A DNA stretch of 45,555 nt from Pseudomonadota bacterium (GTDB lineage Bacteria; Pseudomonadota; Alphaproteobacteria; Caulobacterales; Caulobacteraceae). Made by a program: the position numbers and the translations under genes. The stretch covers positions 1 to 45,555 of the forward strand of contig JAEYAO010000050.1 in NCBI GenBank assembly GCA_023456105.1, written 5' to 3'. Every line of letters starts with the position of its first letter. Position 1 is the stretch's first letter. Below, one piece after another: positions 1 to 7,720 of the stretch. The notes under the pieces were generated by a model. The model had not been told where the DNA came from. It searched no databases and worked only from the letters and a program-made list of their open reading frames with translations.

Positions 1-49
1 GTCGCAACCGCTCAAACTGCGCGTCAGTCAGCCAGAACTCCGAAGCCAT
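1..49 (-). CDS. IS5-family transposase, N-terminal fragment cut by the window edge
   Basis: Reading leftward from an ATG at 47-49 gives MASEFWLTDAQFERLR, the usual opening of IS5-family DDE transposases. Only 16 codons are inside the window; the rest lies to the left, so integrity cannot be judged. The terminal repeat of the element is found about 60-75 bases upstream of this start, as expected for a small IS. A second partial transposase in the same orientation sits at the other edge of the window. Confidence 0.85.
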   Translation of the reverse strand, partial: MASEFWLTDAQFERLR

Positions 50-107
50 GTCGGTTCTCCCGCATCCGACTGCAGGAAATCACGCTTCGGCCAATCAGGG
101 AATCCCG

Positions 108-127
108 TTTATGGGTCCAGACCCTAG
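108..127. repeat. Terminal inverted repeat of the left IS5-family element, with CTAG target
   Basis: Read from outside into the element (minus strand) the sequence is CTAG then GGTCTGGACCCATAA. The right-edge element ends CTAG then GGTCCCGACTCATAA. Over the 16 bases beginning GGGTC, 13 match, which is typical of the two ends of one IS5-type element. CTAG at 124-127 fits the YTAR-type target known for IS5 relatives. The exact terminal base is not certain. Confidence 0.7.
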
Positions 128-339
128 GGCGGGCCCTCGAAATCCAACCGGATCGCGAGGACACCAAGACGAAGCTTGCCGAACTGGATGGCCGCGCCGA
201 GCAGCCCGCACTGCAAATCTCCAACATCCCGTCTGACGCGGCAGCTCAGAAGAGCTTCCGGGTCGTGCCGCTAGACGGCAGAAATGAGCAAGATCGGGAC
301 CGCACGCCGATGCCGCTCATGCTTAGCTATTCTCGCTGA
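127..339 (+). pseudogene. Orphan reading frame interrupted by the IS element; family not recognised
   Basis: A frame open from the IS boundary to a TGA at 337-339 reads like real protein: RALEIQPDREDTKTKLAEL followed by a Pro/Ser-rich part and MPLMLSYSR at the end. The charged, Leu-spaced first part resembles a short coiled coil such as those near the C-terminus of large serine recombinases, but this is a weak impression. There is no start codon, because the 5' part would lie beyond the IS. It is best read as the 3' remnant of a gene split by the insertion. Confidence 0.35.
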
Positions 340-354
340 AACTGGAGAGCGGTC

Positions 355-678
355 ATGACTAGCGCGAGGCTGGAGCTATGGGAGAGGCGGCTTGGACAGG
401 CTGCAGCGCTGCTGGGGCAGCGCCTTGACGATCCGCCAAGCCTGGCCGAGCTGGCGAGCGCCGCCGCCGTGTCGCCGTTTCACTTCCACCGCGTTTGGCG
501 CGCCATGACGGGTGAGACCGTGGGTCAATCCATCGCCCGGCTAAGGATGGATGCGGCCAAAGAAGCACTCGCAGGCGAAGACAGAATCACAAAGGTCGCC
601 ATGGCCACCAGGTCAGCCCGCCTGTCAGATCACGACGTCAGAGCTTGCCTTCGCCCAGCAGTTCGCGCGTGCGCTTGA
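355..678 (+). pseudogene. AraC-family transcriptional regulator, truncated to its HTH region
   Basis: Residues 15-85 match the AraC HTH pattern: SLAELASAAAVSPFHFHRVW followed by a RAMTGETVGQSIARLRMDAA segment, as in regulators that begin with the DNA-binding domain and carry a GyrI-like effector domain after it. After the ITKVAM segment (about residue 83) the second helix-turn-helix should continue with a GYGSPQAF-type motif. Instead the frame runs into sequence antisense to the next gene's 3' end and stops after 107 codons. The rest of the second HTH and the whole effector domain are missing. The overlap of its tail with the 3' end of the downstream minus-strand gene (638-678) suggests a deletion joined the two. 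Probably non-functional. Confidence 0.6.
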
Positions 679-1110
679 GTGTCGACAGAAGCGCGGCCTT
701 ATATCCGGTGTCGCCGTCGAATTGTGCCTGCTCGGCCTGTTCCTCCGGACCGCCGGGCTGTTTGCCGCGCATGCCGAGGTAGCAGTAGAACCTGAGCTGG
801 AGGGCGCCCGTCGCATCCTCGAACAGTTCGTTGACGATCGCGCCTTCGCGGGGGCCGGTCGCCTGGAAGAAGGTCACCTCGACTGGTGTTCGAGAGTGAT
901 GATCTCGCGCAGGTCTTGTCCGGCGATCGTGGCCTCGCGCACGAAATGAGTGTCGCTCTCCTCCGTCACATCGCAACGGGTGCACAGGCCCGCCGGCAAA
1001 AACAGACGAGCGTCGCGGGCCTTGGCCTCCAGGCCCTTCCACACCTGTTCGCGAGTCAGCGGGGCTTCGCCGTGCGGGTTCACCGGGATGGATGCGATCG
1101 AGTAGATCAT
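638..1110 (-). pseudogene. DUF1857 / AtaL-like SRPBCC-family protein with a one-base frameshift
   Basis: The start MIYSIASIPVNPHGEAPLTR, then EQVWKGLEAKARDARLF and EATIAGQDLREIITLE, match the DUF1857 group of START-like (SRPBCC) proteins, which have a hydrophobic ligand pocket of unknown use. The first frame stops at 874 after 78 codons. The rest of the domain continues in the next frame as VEVTFFQATGPREGAIVNEL through to KRTRELLGEGKL, stop at 638. The break is at GAACACCAGTC near 880-890; one extra C (GAACCACCAGTC) would restore a Leu-Glu-Pro-Pro-Val-Glu reading. The full product would be about 157 residues, normal for the family. It lies 44 bases downstream of the NmrA-like gene on the same strand, so the two were probably co-transcribed. 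It may be a true mutation or a sequencing error. Confidence 0.7.
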
Positions 1111-1154
1111 GATGAGAGTCCTTGTCTAGATTGGATGTGGGCGGTGGACGTTGA

Positions 1155-2018
1155 TCAGGCGGTGATCTGCGCGACGTAGTCGCGATACGAGCGCAGCGGA
1201 CGACCCAGCAGCGCGGTCAGCCGAGCGACATCGCCTGCTTCCGGGATCATGCCGTCGCTTTGGAAACGCCCAGCCATCTGGCGCATGTCGTAGGCCATCC
1301 AGCTCGGCATGAACTGGCGCAGGTTCTGCTCAAAGCCCGCGGTGTCGTCGCCCGCATAGCTGACGGGCCGGCCGAGCGCCTCGGACCAGATGGCGGCCGC
1401 ATCGGCGCCGGTCAGGGTGTCGGGCCCGACCAGGTTGAGGTAGGTTGTCGGCAGCGGCGTGCTCGCCTGTTCGCGGCGGAGCAGCTCGATGGCGGCGATT
1501 TCGCCGACATCGCGTGCATCGACCATCGCCAGGCCCTTGTCGCCGATCGGCATGGGATAGACGCCGTAACCGGTCACCACGTCGCGGACCGTGAGCTCGT
1601 TGTCCATGAAATAGGCGGGGCGCAGGACCGTGGCGGAAAGGCTCAGCGCCTCGATCATCCGCTCGACGCCGAACTTGCCGGCGAAATGCGGCACATCCAC
1701 ATAGACGTCGCTGTGGATCACCGACAGGTAGACGATCCGCTCGATCCCAGCCTCACGAGCGACGTTGAGCGTAATCAGCGCCTGAGTGAATTCGTCGGCC
1801 ACCACGCCGTTCAGCAGGAACAGGGTGGAGACGCCCGACATCGCGGCGCGCAGCGAGTCCACGTCGAGCAGATCACCCTGGACGACCTCCACCCCGGCGG
1901 AAAGGTCGACCTTGGCAGCATCCCGAATGACCGCGCGGACGTCCGCCCCACGGGCGATGAGCTGTTCGACGACGTTGCGTCCGACATTGCCGGTGGCGCC
2001 GGTTACGAGAATAGTCAT
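1155..2018 (-). CDS. NmrA-like NAD(P)-binding protein (atypical short-chain dehydrogenase)
   Basis: 287 residues. The N-terminus MTILVTGATGNVGRNVVEQL carries the Rossmann motif TGATGNVG of NmrA/HSCARG-like atypical SDRs. It continues with VVQGDLLDVDSL, an acidic strand typical of the family, and IERIVYLSVIHSDV in place of a classical Ser-Tyr-Lys triad. These are NAD(P)-binding sensors or quinone-reductase-like enzymes (as in QOR2/YtfG); the substrate cannot be told here. The start has AGGAG eight bases upstream. It is followed on the same strand by the frameshifted DUF1857 gene and is divergent from the LysR regulator at 2129, a layout that usually means the LysR protein controls it. Confidence 0.88.
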   Translation of the reverse strand: MTILVTGATGNVGRNVVEQLIARGADVRAVIRDAAKVDLSAGVEVVQGDLLDVDSLRAAMSGVSTLFLLNGVVADEFTQALITLNVAREAGIERIVYLSVIHSDVYVDVPHFAGKFGVERMIEALSLSATVLRPAYFMDNELTVRDVVTGYGVYPMPIGDKGLAMVDARDVGEIAAIELLRREQASTPLPTTYLNLVGPDTLTGADAAAIWSEALGRPVSYAGDDTAGFEQNLRQFMPSWMAYDMRQMAGRFQSDGMIPEAGDVARLTALLGRPLRSYRDYVAQITA

Positions 2019-2128
2019 GAAGGTCGCTCCTGAAGCGATTGAGCCGGTTGGCGGTGCTCAAGTTAGCGATCCACAGAGACGTCGATAGCCGCTACATCTG
2101 GACGGACTGTCTCACGGGTGGAACGTCC

Positions 2129-3019
2129 ATGGATCTGCTGGCCCTAGCCGACTTCAACCTCGTCGCGCGTTATGGAGGGTTCGGTAGGGCCGCCCGTGCC
2201 GCAGGGCGCCCGAAGGCGACGCTGTCTCGGCGCGTGGCCGAACTCGAGGCGAACCTGGACATTCGCCTGTTCGAGCGAGGGGCCCGTACGCTGAAGCTGA
2301 CGGAAGAAGGCCGGGCGTTGTTCGAGCGGACCGCTCTATTGCTCAACGAACTCGACGAGACCGCCGCCGCAGTCGCCTCCGGTGGGCGCAATCCCCGGGG
2401 CCGCCTGCGGATCAGCGCGCCTCTGCTCTTCTCCCAGACCGCGATGGGCCGGCTGGCGGCGGGGTTCGCGATGAAGTTTCCGGACGTGCGGTTGGAAGTG
2501 ACGACAGAGGACCGGGCTGTCGACATGATCGAGGAGGGGTATGACCTGGTGATCCGGGTCAATCCCGAACGGGACGAGGCATTGGTCGGGCGGGCCTTCC
2601 TCCATGATCGCCTCGTCGTCGCCGCCAGCCCCGATCTTCGCCGCTCCGACGAGGGGCCGGTCCCTGCAGTCGTGCGCGGGAACATCAGTCAACGCTCGAC
2701 GTGGGAGGTGATGACCTCCTCAGGTCAAGCAAGCCTTCCCGTGGACCCGATCCTCGGCTTGTCCTCTATGATGATGGTGCATGATGCCGTGCGGGCGGGA
2801 GTGGGCATAGGGCGGCTGCCCCTGTCGCTCGTCAGCCATGACCTGAGGGCGGGCAAGCTAGTGCTTTGGGGAGAGGTCGAGGGGCCGGGAACGGCGCTCT
2901 GGGCCCTGTACCCCACGCGCCGCCTGCTCAGCGCGCGCGTCTTGGCGTTCCTCGACCACCTGCGGGAAGCCTTCCCGAACGGAACGCCGGACGAACTCGC
3001 CGCCTACATGGACCGGTGA
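2129..3019 (+). CDS. LysR-family transcriptional regulator
   Basis: 296 residues from ATG 2129. The N-terminal winged HTH reads DLLALADFNLVARYGGFG, RAARAAGRPKATLSRRVAEL and LDIRLFERGARTLKLTEEG, which is diagnostic for LysR. The remainder (residues ~85-290) is a periplasmic-binding-protein-like effector domain, with the RGRLRISAPLLFSQ link common in the subgroup that regulates oxidoreductases. An in-frame extension to 2039 exists, but the HTH begins directly after ATG 2129, with GGTGGA upstream, so the shorter start is preferred. It is divergently placed against the NmrA-like gene; the 110 bases between them should hold both promoters. No inducer can be inferred. Confidence 0.92.
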   Translation: MDLLALADFNLVARYGGFGRAARAAGRPKATLSRRVAELEANLDIRLFERGARTLKLTEEGRALFERTALLLNELDETAAAVASGGRNPRGRLRISAPLLFSQTAMGRLAAGFAMKFPDVRLEVTTEDRAVDMIEEGYDLVIRVNPERDEALVGRAFLHDRLVVAASPDLRRSDEGPVPAVVRGNISQRSTWEVMTSSGQASLPVDPILGLSSMMMVHDAVRAGVGIGRLPLSLVSHDLRAGKLVLWGEVEGPGTALWALYPTRRLLSARVLAFLDHLREAFPNGTPDELAAYMDR

Positions 3020-3044
3020 ATGATCAAGCGATGTCATTTACGCC

Positions 3045-3074
3045 AGCCCTAGGCCGACAAGCCCTAGGCCGACA
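3045..3074. repeat. Two perfect tandem copies of a 15-base unit
   Basis: AGCCCTAGGCCGACA occurs twice back to back, between the LysR gene and the DUF1801 gene. It is probably a slippage duplication. Each unit holds a CCTAGG palindrome. No function is claimed. Confidence 0.8.
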
Positions 3075-3080
3075 GCCCCG

Positions 3081-3554
3081 GTGCCGTCAGGATGGGTGGA
3101 GCGCGGCAGGCGCGATGTCACGAAGGCACCAGCAGCGGTCGTTGCCTGCGCGCCAGAATGCGGACATGAAGTGCATCCGTCTTCCGGGATTGACCTCTAT
3201 CTCGCGGCGCTCCCCGACGACGCTCGATCTATGATCGAGGCACTCAGAGCCATTGTTCGCAAAGGCGTGCCAGACGCCGAAGAATCGATCAAATGGAACG
3301 CCCCGAGTTTTGCCATTGATGGTGAGGACCGGATCACTCTTGGACTGGACATAAGAGGCGGCGCCCGCCTCGTCATGCACCGTGGAGCCAAGATCCGGGA
3401 GTCGATCGATCTCACCGGGGTGGACCAAGCCAAAGTCGCACAATGGCCGTCCGCTGACAGAGGCGTAGCGGTATTTCGCAATCTCGAAGAGATCCGCTCA
3501 CGCGAAAGCGAGCTCACCGCGCTATGTTCAAGGTGGGTAGCTGCATCAGCTTAG
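3081..3554 (+). CDS. DUF1801-domain protein
   Basis: The segment from about residue 37 (IDLYLAALPDDARSMIEALR) through VPDAEESIKWNAPSFAIDG matches the YdhG/DUF1801 fold: small proteins of unknown function, related to iron-chaperone-like proteins. The product ends in a Ser/Ala tail at residue 157. The first ~35 residues (MPSGWVERGRRDVTKAPAAV) do not look like the family, whose members usually begin 5-10 residues before the LYLAALPDD motif. The true start may be an internal GTG near residue 30. Only the domain assignment is solid. It stands alone, with no operon partner. Confidence 0.75.
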   Translation: MPSGWVERGRRDVTKAPAAVVACAPECGHEVHPSSGIDLYLAALPDDARSMIEALRAIVRKGVPDAEESIKWNAPSFAIDGEDRITLGLDIRGGARLVMHRGAKIRESIDLTGVDQAKVAQWPSADRGVAVFRNLEEIRSRESELTALCSRWVAASA

Positions 3555-4102
3555 CGCCACGAACGGTCATGCGGACCACTCCGTAGACGCGACACTTCCC
3601 GCGTGAGCCAGAGGTCGGCTCTCGGGCGCGATGCCTACTTCGCAGACCGACCCATCTCCGACGTTGCGAGTGTCCGCTTGCTGATGACCACTTTGAACGC
3701 CGGGGCATCAAAATAAGATCAGGATGCCTCAACGCGCGTCGGTGCGTTGCGCCAAGTTGGCAGTGCCTGGAAGGCGTCCCGATCTTAGCCAAAACCGGTG
3801 CTGAGTTAGCGGGCTGTGACTCGCATCCAGTTCCATGGTGAAGACTTCAACGCCACCGTGTAGCTGAGGCTTGTGCCCCTGCTCAGTGTCTTACCGCGTC
3901 GCCCCCCATTTATCGTGTCCCTAGTCATCGCCGCATACGATTTCGCGGCAGGCTCCGAGAAGCCGAGCTTTTACTACGCACTGATCCATTCGCTTGGCGG
4001 CAGTGATCAGACAGGTTTATAGCCTGCAGCCTGCGAGACTCGACCTCACAGGCCTCCGGGCGCAACGGGACGCGGCATTCCGCATGCTGGATCCTGTGTT
4101 CG
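3555..4102. other. Intergenic stretch of about 550 bases without a recognised gene
   Basis: No complete gene with a plausible start and family pattern was found on either strand. A short open stretch at about 3909-4022 (+) reads FIVSLVIAAYDFAAGSEKPS then FYYALIHSLGG before a stop. It recalls the N-terminus of small SinR/Cas2-like proteins (pattern YDL-x-Y-x-L), but it is only about 35 codons and has no continuation, so at most it is a remnant. It probably separates the accessory left end from the glucan locus. Confidence 0.4.
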
Positions 4103-5626
4103 TCAAGCCGAATCCGCCATCATGCGTGCGATGAAATCGTTTTGCGGCGGCAAGCGCGATGCTTCCCGTCGAACCGCGGCCCTCAATCTGTCGAGGCTCG
4201 CCAAGAGCTGGCTATCGTTCGGAGCGCTGGCCAGTGGGTGGTGCGTCTGCGGTGTCACGCCCTGTCCGAAATATACGGCGACCCAACTCGGGTGAAGGAA
4301 CAGGCCTTCCCGATATTCCTGGACGACGCCGCGGGCTCGGAAGAGTTCGATCTTCTCCGACAGCGAGGCCGGCAGAGGCATGGTGCGGACGTAGTCCCAG
4401 AAGGGGGTGTCGGCCCGCTCGGTCGCACAATAGTGCAGAATGATGAAGTCGCGGATCCGCTCGTATTCCAGATCCATCTGACGGTTGAACTCCGCGGCCG
4501 ATACGGGGTCGCCGACGCCTGTGGGCCAGAGTTCGATCAGCTTGGTTATGGCGACCTGGATCAGATAGATGCTGGTCGATTCCAGCGGCTCGATGAAGCC
4601 CGAGGACAGGCCCACGGATACGCAGTTGCCGACCCAGTTGCGTGTCCTGCGCCCCGCGGTGAACTTGAGATGATTGGGCGTGTTGAGGGCCGGGCCTTCC
4701 AGACAGCCAAGAAGGCGCTCAAGCGCCGCGTCCTGCTGTATGAACTGGCTGGAGTAGACATAGCCGTTGCCGACCCGGTGCTGCAGGGGAATGCGGAACC
4801 TCCAGCCGGCTTCCAGCGCCTGGGCCGTCGTATAGGGAACGGTCGGTTGATCGCTTTCGCACGGGACGGCGACCGCGCGGTCGCAAGGCAGCCAGTGCGA
4901 CCAGTCGGTGAAGCCGGACTTCAGCGCGCCCTCGATCAACAGCGCGCGGAACCCCGAGCAGTCCACGAACAGATCGCCGTCGACAATCTCGCCGTTTTCG
5001 AGACGCAACGACCGAATGGATCCGCTTTGGCCATCCTGAGCGACTTCGACGATCCGCCCTTCGACCCGCCGCACGCCGCGCGCCTCCGCGAAGTCGCGCA
5101 GGAACTGGGCATAAAGTGTTGCGTCCAGCTGATAGGCGTATCGATAGGTCGACATCAGAGATCGCGGGTCATCGGTCGGCGGCGCGAAACGCCCTTCCCG
5201 CGCCGCCACGATCGGCAAGGAATAGTCGTCGATCGGCCCGACGTCGGCGAGCTTGCCGCCCCTCAGCCAGTAGTGGTGGAACGGGGCCTCGCCGCCAGGC
5301 GCGCCATAGTCACCGAACGGGTGGATGTAGCGGTCTCCGACCGCCCGCCAATCGTCGAACCGGATGCCCAGCTTGAACGTCGCCCGCGTCGCCTTCACGA
5401 AGGCCGCCTCCTCGATGCCGAGGCGATCGTTGAAGGCGCGGATGTGCGGCAGGGTGGATTCTCCCACGCCGACCGTGCCGATCGCCGCGGACTCCACCAG
5501 GCGGACCTCGACGCCCGACGGCGCAGCCAGCTTTATCAGGGCGGCGGCTGTCATCCAGCCGGCCGTGCCCCCGCCTACGATCACGACCCGGCGAATCCGA
5601 CCGTCTTCCAGGGGCGCATCTGACAT
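4103..5626 (-). CDS. FAD-dependent tryptophan-halogenase-family protein (first copy)
   Basis: 507 residues from ATG 5626 (an upstream in-frame start at 5704 would add 26 atypical residues). The dinucleotide-binding motif is VVIVGGGTAGWMTAAAL (residues 14-30), followed by GTVGVGESTLPHI (50-62). The lysine thought to form the chloramine in PrnA/RebH corresponds to K85 (ATFKLGIRFDDW), and the catalytic glutamate to E349 (FIEPLESTS). The signature WxWxIP appears as WRFRIP (275-280), with Phe for the second Trp. The family uses FADH2, O2 and halide to halogenate indole-type substrates; BrvH of Brevundimonas brominates free indole. No flavin reductase lies nearby. The gene is divergent from the GH9 gene, with a LacI-type palindrome at 5718-5731 between them, so it appears to be co-regulated with glucan breakdown. 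The true substrate is unknown. Confidence 0.9.
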   Translation of the reverse strand: MSDAPLEDGRIRRVVIVGGGTAGWMTAAALIKLAAPSGVEVRLVESAAIGTVGVGESTLPHIRAFNDRLGIEEAAFVKATRATFKLGIRFDDWRAVGDRYIHPFGDYGAPGGEAPFHHYWLRGGKLADVGPIDDYSLPIVAAREGRFAPPTDDPRSLMSTYRYAYQLDATLYAQFLRDFAEARGVRRVEGRIVEVAQDGQSGSIRSLRLENGEIVDGDLFVDCSGFRALLIEGALKSGFTDWSHWLPCDRAVAVPCESDQPTVPYTTAQALEAGWRFRIPLQHRVGNGYVYSSQFIQQDAALERLLGCLEGPALNTPNHLKFTAGRRTRNWVGNCVSVGLSSGFIEPLESTSIYLIQVAITKLIELWPTGVGDPVSAAEFNRQMDLEYERIRDFIILHYCATERADTPFWDYVRTMPLPASLSEKIELFRARGVVQEYREGLFLHPSWVAVYFGQGVTPQTHHPLASAPNDSQLLASLDRLRAAVRREASRLPPQNDFIARMMADSA

Positions 5627-5717
5627 GGTTCGTCCGGGAAACAGGGCCGCAGCACATATGTCGGCCAGGGGATCTTCGACATGCCGCAAGGCCGCCGAAC
5701 CCACAACAGGATGATTG

Positions 5718-5731
5718 TGACAGCGCTGTCA
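5718..5731. promoter_or_regulatory. Predicted LacI-family operator, halogenase/GH9 divergent region
   Basis: TGACAGCGCTGTCA is a perfect 14-base palindrome with a central GCGC, the usual form for LacI/PurR-like operators. It lies 92 bases upstream of the halogenase start and 58 upstream of the GH9 start. The same sequence occurs at 10801 and inside 15090-15107, and with one mismatch at 17642. Assignment to the LacI gene at 15111-16181 is inference from this pattern. Confidence 0.85.
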
Positions 5732-5788
5732 ACTGCTATGGTCGTACCAGCATAAGGGTGGATGAACCGTCCCGGAGGAAACCTGTCC

Positions 5789-7654
5789 ATGTTCAAGCGA
5801 CATCTGTCTGCCGCCACCATTCTGGCCGGCGCCTTGCTGTCGGCGGCGACCCAGGCCCAAGATCGAGACGAGCCTCGCCGGGCGGTGCGCATGAGCCAGG
5901 TCGGCTTCGAGACCCATGGCCCCAAGGCCGCCAGCCTGCCCTCGCCGGCTCGCCAGCCGCTGGCCTGGCGTGTGCTCGACGCCGCCGATGTGGTGGTCGC
6001 CGAGGGACGCAGTCAGGTCTTCGGCCAGGACGCGGCGTCGGGCGAGCATGTGCACACCATCGACTTTTCCCAACTCCGCACGCCGGGTCAGGCCTACCGG
6101 CTGATTGTGGGCGATCAGGAGAGCCGCCCCTTTGTGGTGGCCGACCACCCGCATCGATCGCTGCAATACGACGCCCTGGCCTACTTCTATCAGAACCGCG
6201 CGGGCGTCCCGATCCTTGCTGAGCATGTTCCGCGGCCCGACCTCGCCAGACCGGCCGGCCACCCGGAGGAGACGGCGACCTGCTTTTCGGGCGTGGACCG
6301 CGTCGGCACGGTGTGGCCGGGATGCGACTACCGGCTCGATGTCACCGGCGGCTGGTACGATGCGGGCGACCACGGCAAGTACGTGGTCAATGCGGGCGTC
6401 TCGGTCTGGATGCTGCTGAACGCCCATGAGCGCGCCGCCGCCAAGGGCGGTCCACGGGCGGGCGCCTTTGCCGACGGACGAGCGAACATCCCGGAGGCCG
6501 GAAACGGCGTCGACGACCTGCTGGACGAGGCGCGGTACGAGATCGAGTTCCTGCTGCGCATGCAGATCGCAGACGGCGTTCAGGCGGTCGTCCCACGGGG
6601 CGAACCGATCGAGAACCAGCCGCTGACCCTGGCTCGCATCGACGCCGGCGGCATGGCGCACCACAAGGTCCACGACGCGCGCTGGACGGGTCTGCCCACC
6701 GCGCCGGCCGAGGATAGGGAAACGCGCCTTCTTTATCCACCCAGCACCGCCGCCACCCTCAATCTCGCCGCCGTCACCGCCCAGTGCGCCCGCATTTGGC
6801 GCAACATAGATCTGGACTTCTCCAGACGCTGCGCGGCTGCGTCTCAGCGGGCCTATCGCGCCGCCCTGCGCAACAGGAACGTCTACGCGCCCGACGTGTT
6901 CGAAGGCGGCGGCGGCTATGGCGATGACGACCTCTCGGACGAGTTCTACTGGGCCACGGCGGAACTCTATGTCTCCACCGGAGCGGACGCCTACCTGACC
7001 GCGCTGAAGACCTCGCCCTATTACCTGGGTGGGCCGCGGTCGGGCGCGTCGGCCACCGGCGACCCCGGCTGGGCGTCGGTGGCGAGCCTGGGATCGATGA
7101 GCCTGGCGCTGGTCCCCTCGTCCCTGTCCGAGGCGGACCGGGCGACGGTCCGCTCCAATCTCGTGGCGGGGTCGCGGGCCTATCTGGAGGAGGGCTGGGG
7201 TTCGGGCTACGGCGTCCCCTTCGGCGGCGTCAGCTATCCCTGGGGTTCGAACGGGGCGATCCTGAGCCGCGCCGTGGTGATGGGCCTGGCTTTCGACTTC
7301 ACCGGCGACTGGGTGCACCGCAACGGGGTGGTTCAGGCCCTGGATTACGTTCTCGGCCGCAATCCGCTCGACCAGTCCTATGTCAGCGGATACGGCGCGC
7401 GGCCGATGCGGAACCCCCATCACCGCTTCTGGGCGCATGCCGCCGACCCGGCCTATCCCGCCCCGCCCCCAGGCGCCGTATCGGGCGGCCCGAACAATCA
7501 GGCCATGGCCGACGAGGTCGCCAAGGCGATGTCGGGCCAGTGCCAGGCCCAGACCTGCTGGGCCGACCACGTCAACGCCTACGCCCTCAACGAAGTCGCC
7601 ATCAACTGGAACGCGCCGCTGGTTTGGGCGGCGGCCTTTGCGGACGATCATTGA
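5789..7654 (+). CDS. GH9 family glycoside hydrolase (endoglucanase/exoglucosidase type), exported
   Basis: 621 residues from ATG 5789, chosen because GGAGGAA sits eight bases upstream and a Sec signal peptide (MFKRHLSAATILAGALLSA, cut near ATQAQ) starts there; another ATG at 5762 is out of place. After an Ig-like N-terminal domain (about residues 30-115, VRMSQVGFETHGPKAA) the (alpha/alpha)6 catalytic domain begins. The motif TGGWYDAGDHGKYV gives the catalytic aspartates D191 and D194. NPHHRFW supplies the substrate-binding His/Arg, and NEVAINWNAPLVW gives the acid E602. GH9 enzymes invert and cut beta-1,4-glucans; CelD-type members with an Ig domain include endoglucanases and cello-oligosaccharide exo-enzymes, and these cannot be told apart here. 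It probably acts in the periplasm or outside the cell. Confidence 0.93.
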   Translation: MFKRHLSAATILAGALLSAATQAQDRDEPRRAVRMSQVGFETHGPKAASLPSPARQPLAWRVLDAADVVVAEGRSQVFGQDAASGEHVHTIDFSQLRTPGQAYRLIVGDQESRPFVVADHPHRSLQYDALAYFYQNRAGVPILAEHVPRPDLARPAGHPEETATCFSGVDRVGTVWPGCDYRLDVTGGWYDAGDHGKYVVNAGVSVWMLLNAHERAAAKGGPRAGAFADGRANIPEAGNGVDDLLDEARYEIEFLLRMQIADGVQAVVPRGEPIENQPLTLARIDAGGMAHHKVHDARWTGLPTAPAEDRETRLLYPPSTAATLNLAAVTAQCARIWRNIDLDFSRRCAAASQRAYRAALRNRNVYAPDVFEGGGGYGDDDLSDEFYWATAELYVSTGADAYLTALKTSPYYLGGPRSGASATGDPGWASVASLGSMSLALVPSSLSEADRATVRSNLVAGSRAYLEEGWGSGYGVPFGGVSYPWGSNGAILSRAVVMGLAFDFTGDWVHRNGVVQALDYVLGRNPLDQSYVSGYGARPMRNPHHRFWAHAADPAYPAPPPGAVSGGPNNQAMADEVAKAMSGQCQAQTCWADHVNAYALNEVAINWNAPLVWAAAFADDH

Positions 7655-7665
7655 CCCAAAGAAGA

Positions 7666-7692
7666 GGCGCGCCGTTCAGGGAACGGCGCGCC
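7666..7692. terminator. Strong hairpin between convergent GH9 and TonB-receptor genes
   Basis: Arms GGCGCGCCGTTC and GAACGGCGCGCC (12 base pairs, perfect) enclose AGG. On the plus strand AGTTTC follows, and on the minus strand TCTTCTTTG, so it could end transcription from both sides. It fills the 66-base gap between two stop codons. Confidence 0.8.
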
Positions 7693-7720
7693 AGTTTCGC
7701 TCAGGAAGCGAGGGGAGAAA

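Noticed and set aside
3909..4022. Short SinR/Cas2-like start of a protein
   Set aside because: Only about 35 codons before a stop, no continuation in any frame and no CRISPR repeats nearby; kept only as a remark in the intergenic entry.
5729..7651. 640-codon open frame antisense to GH9
   Set aside because: No recognisable domain; the GH9 catalytic motifs on the plus strand are decisive.
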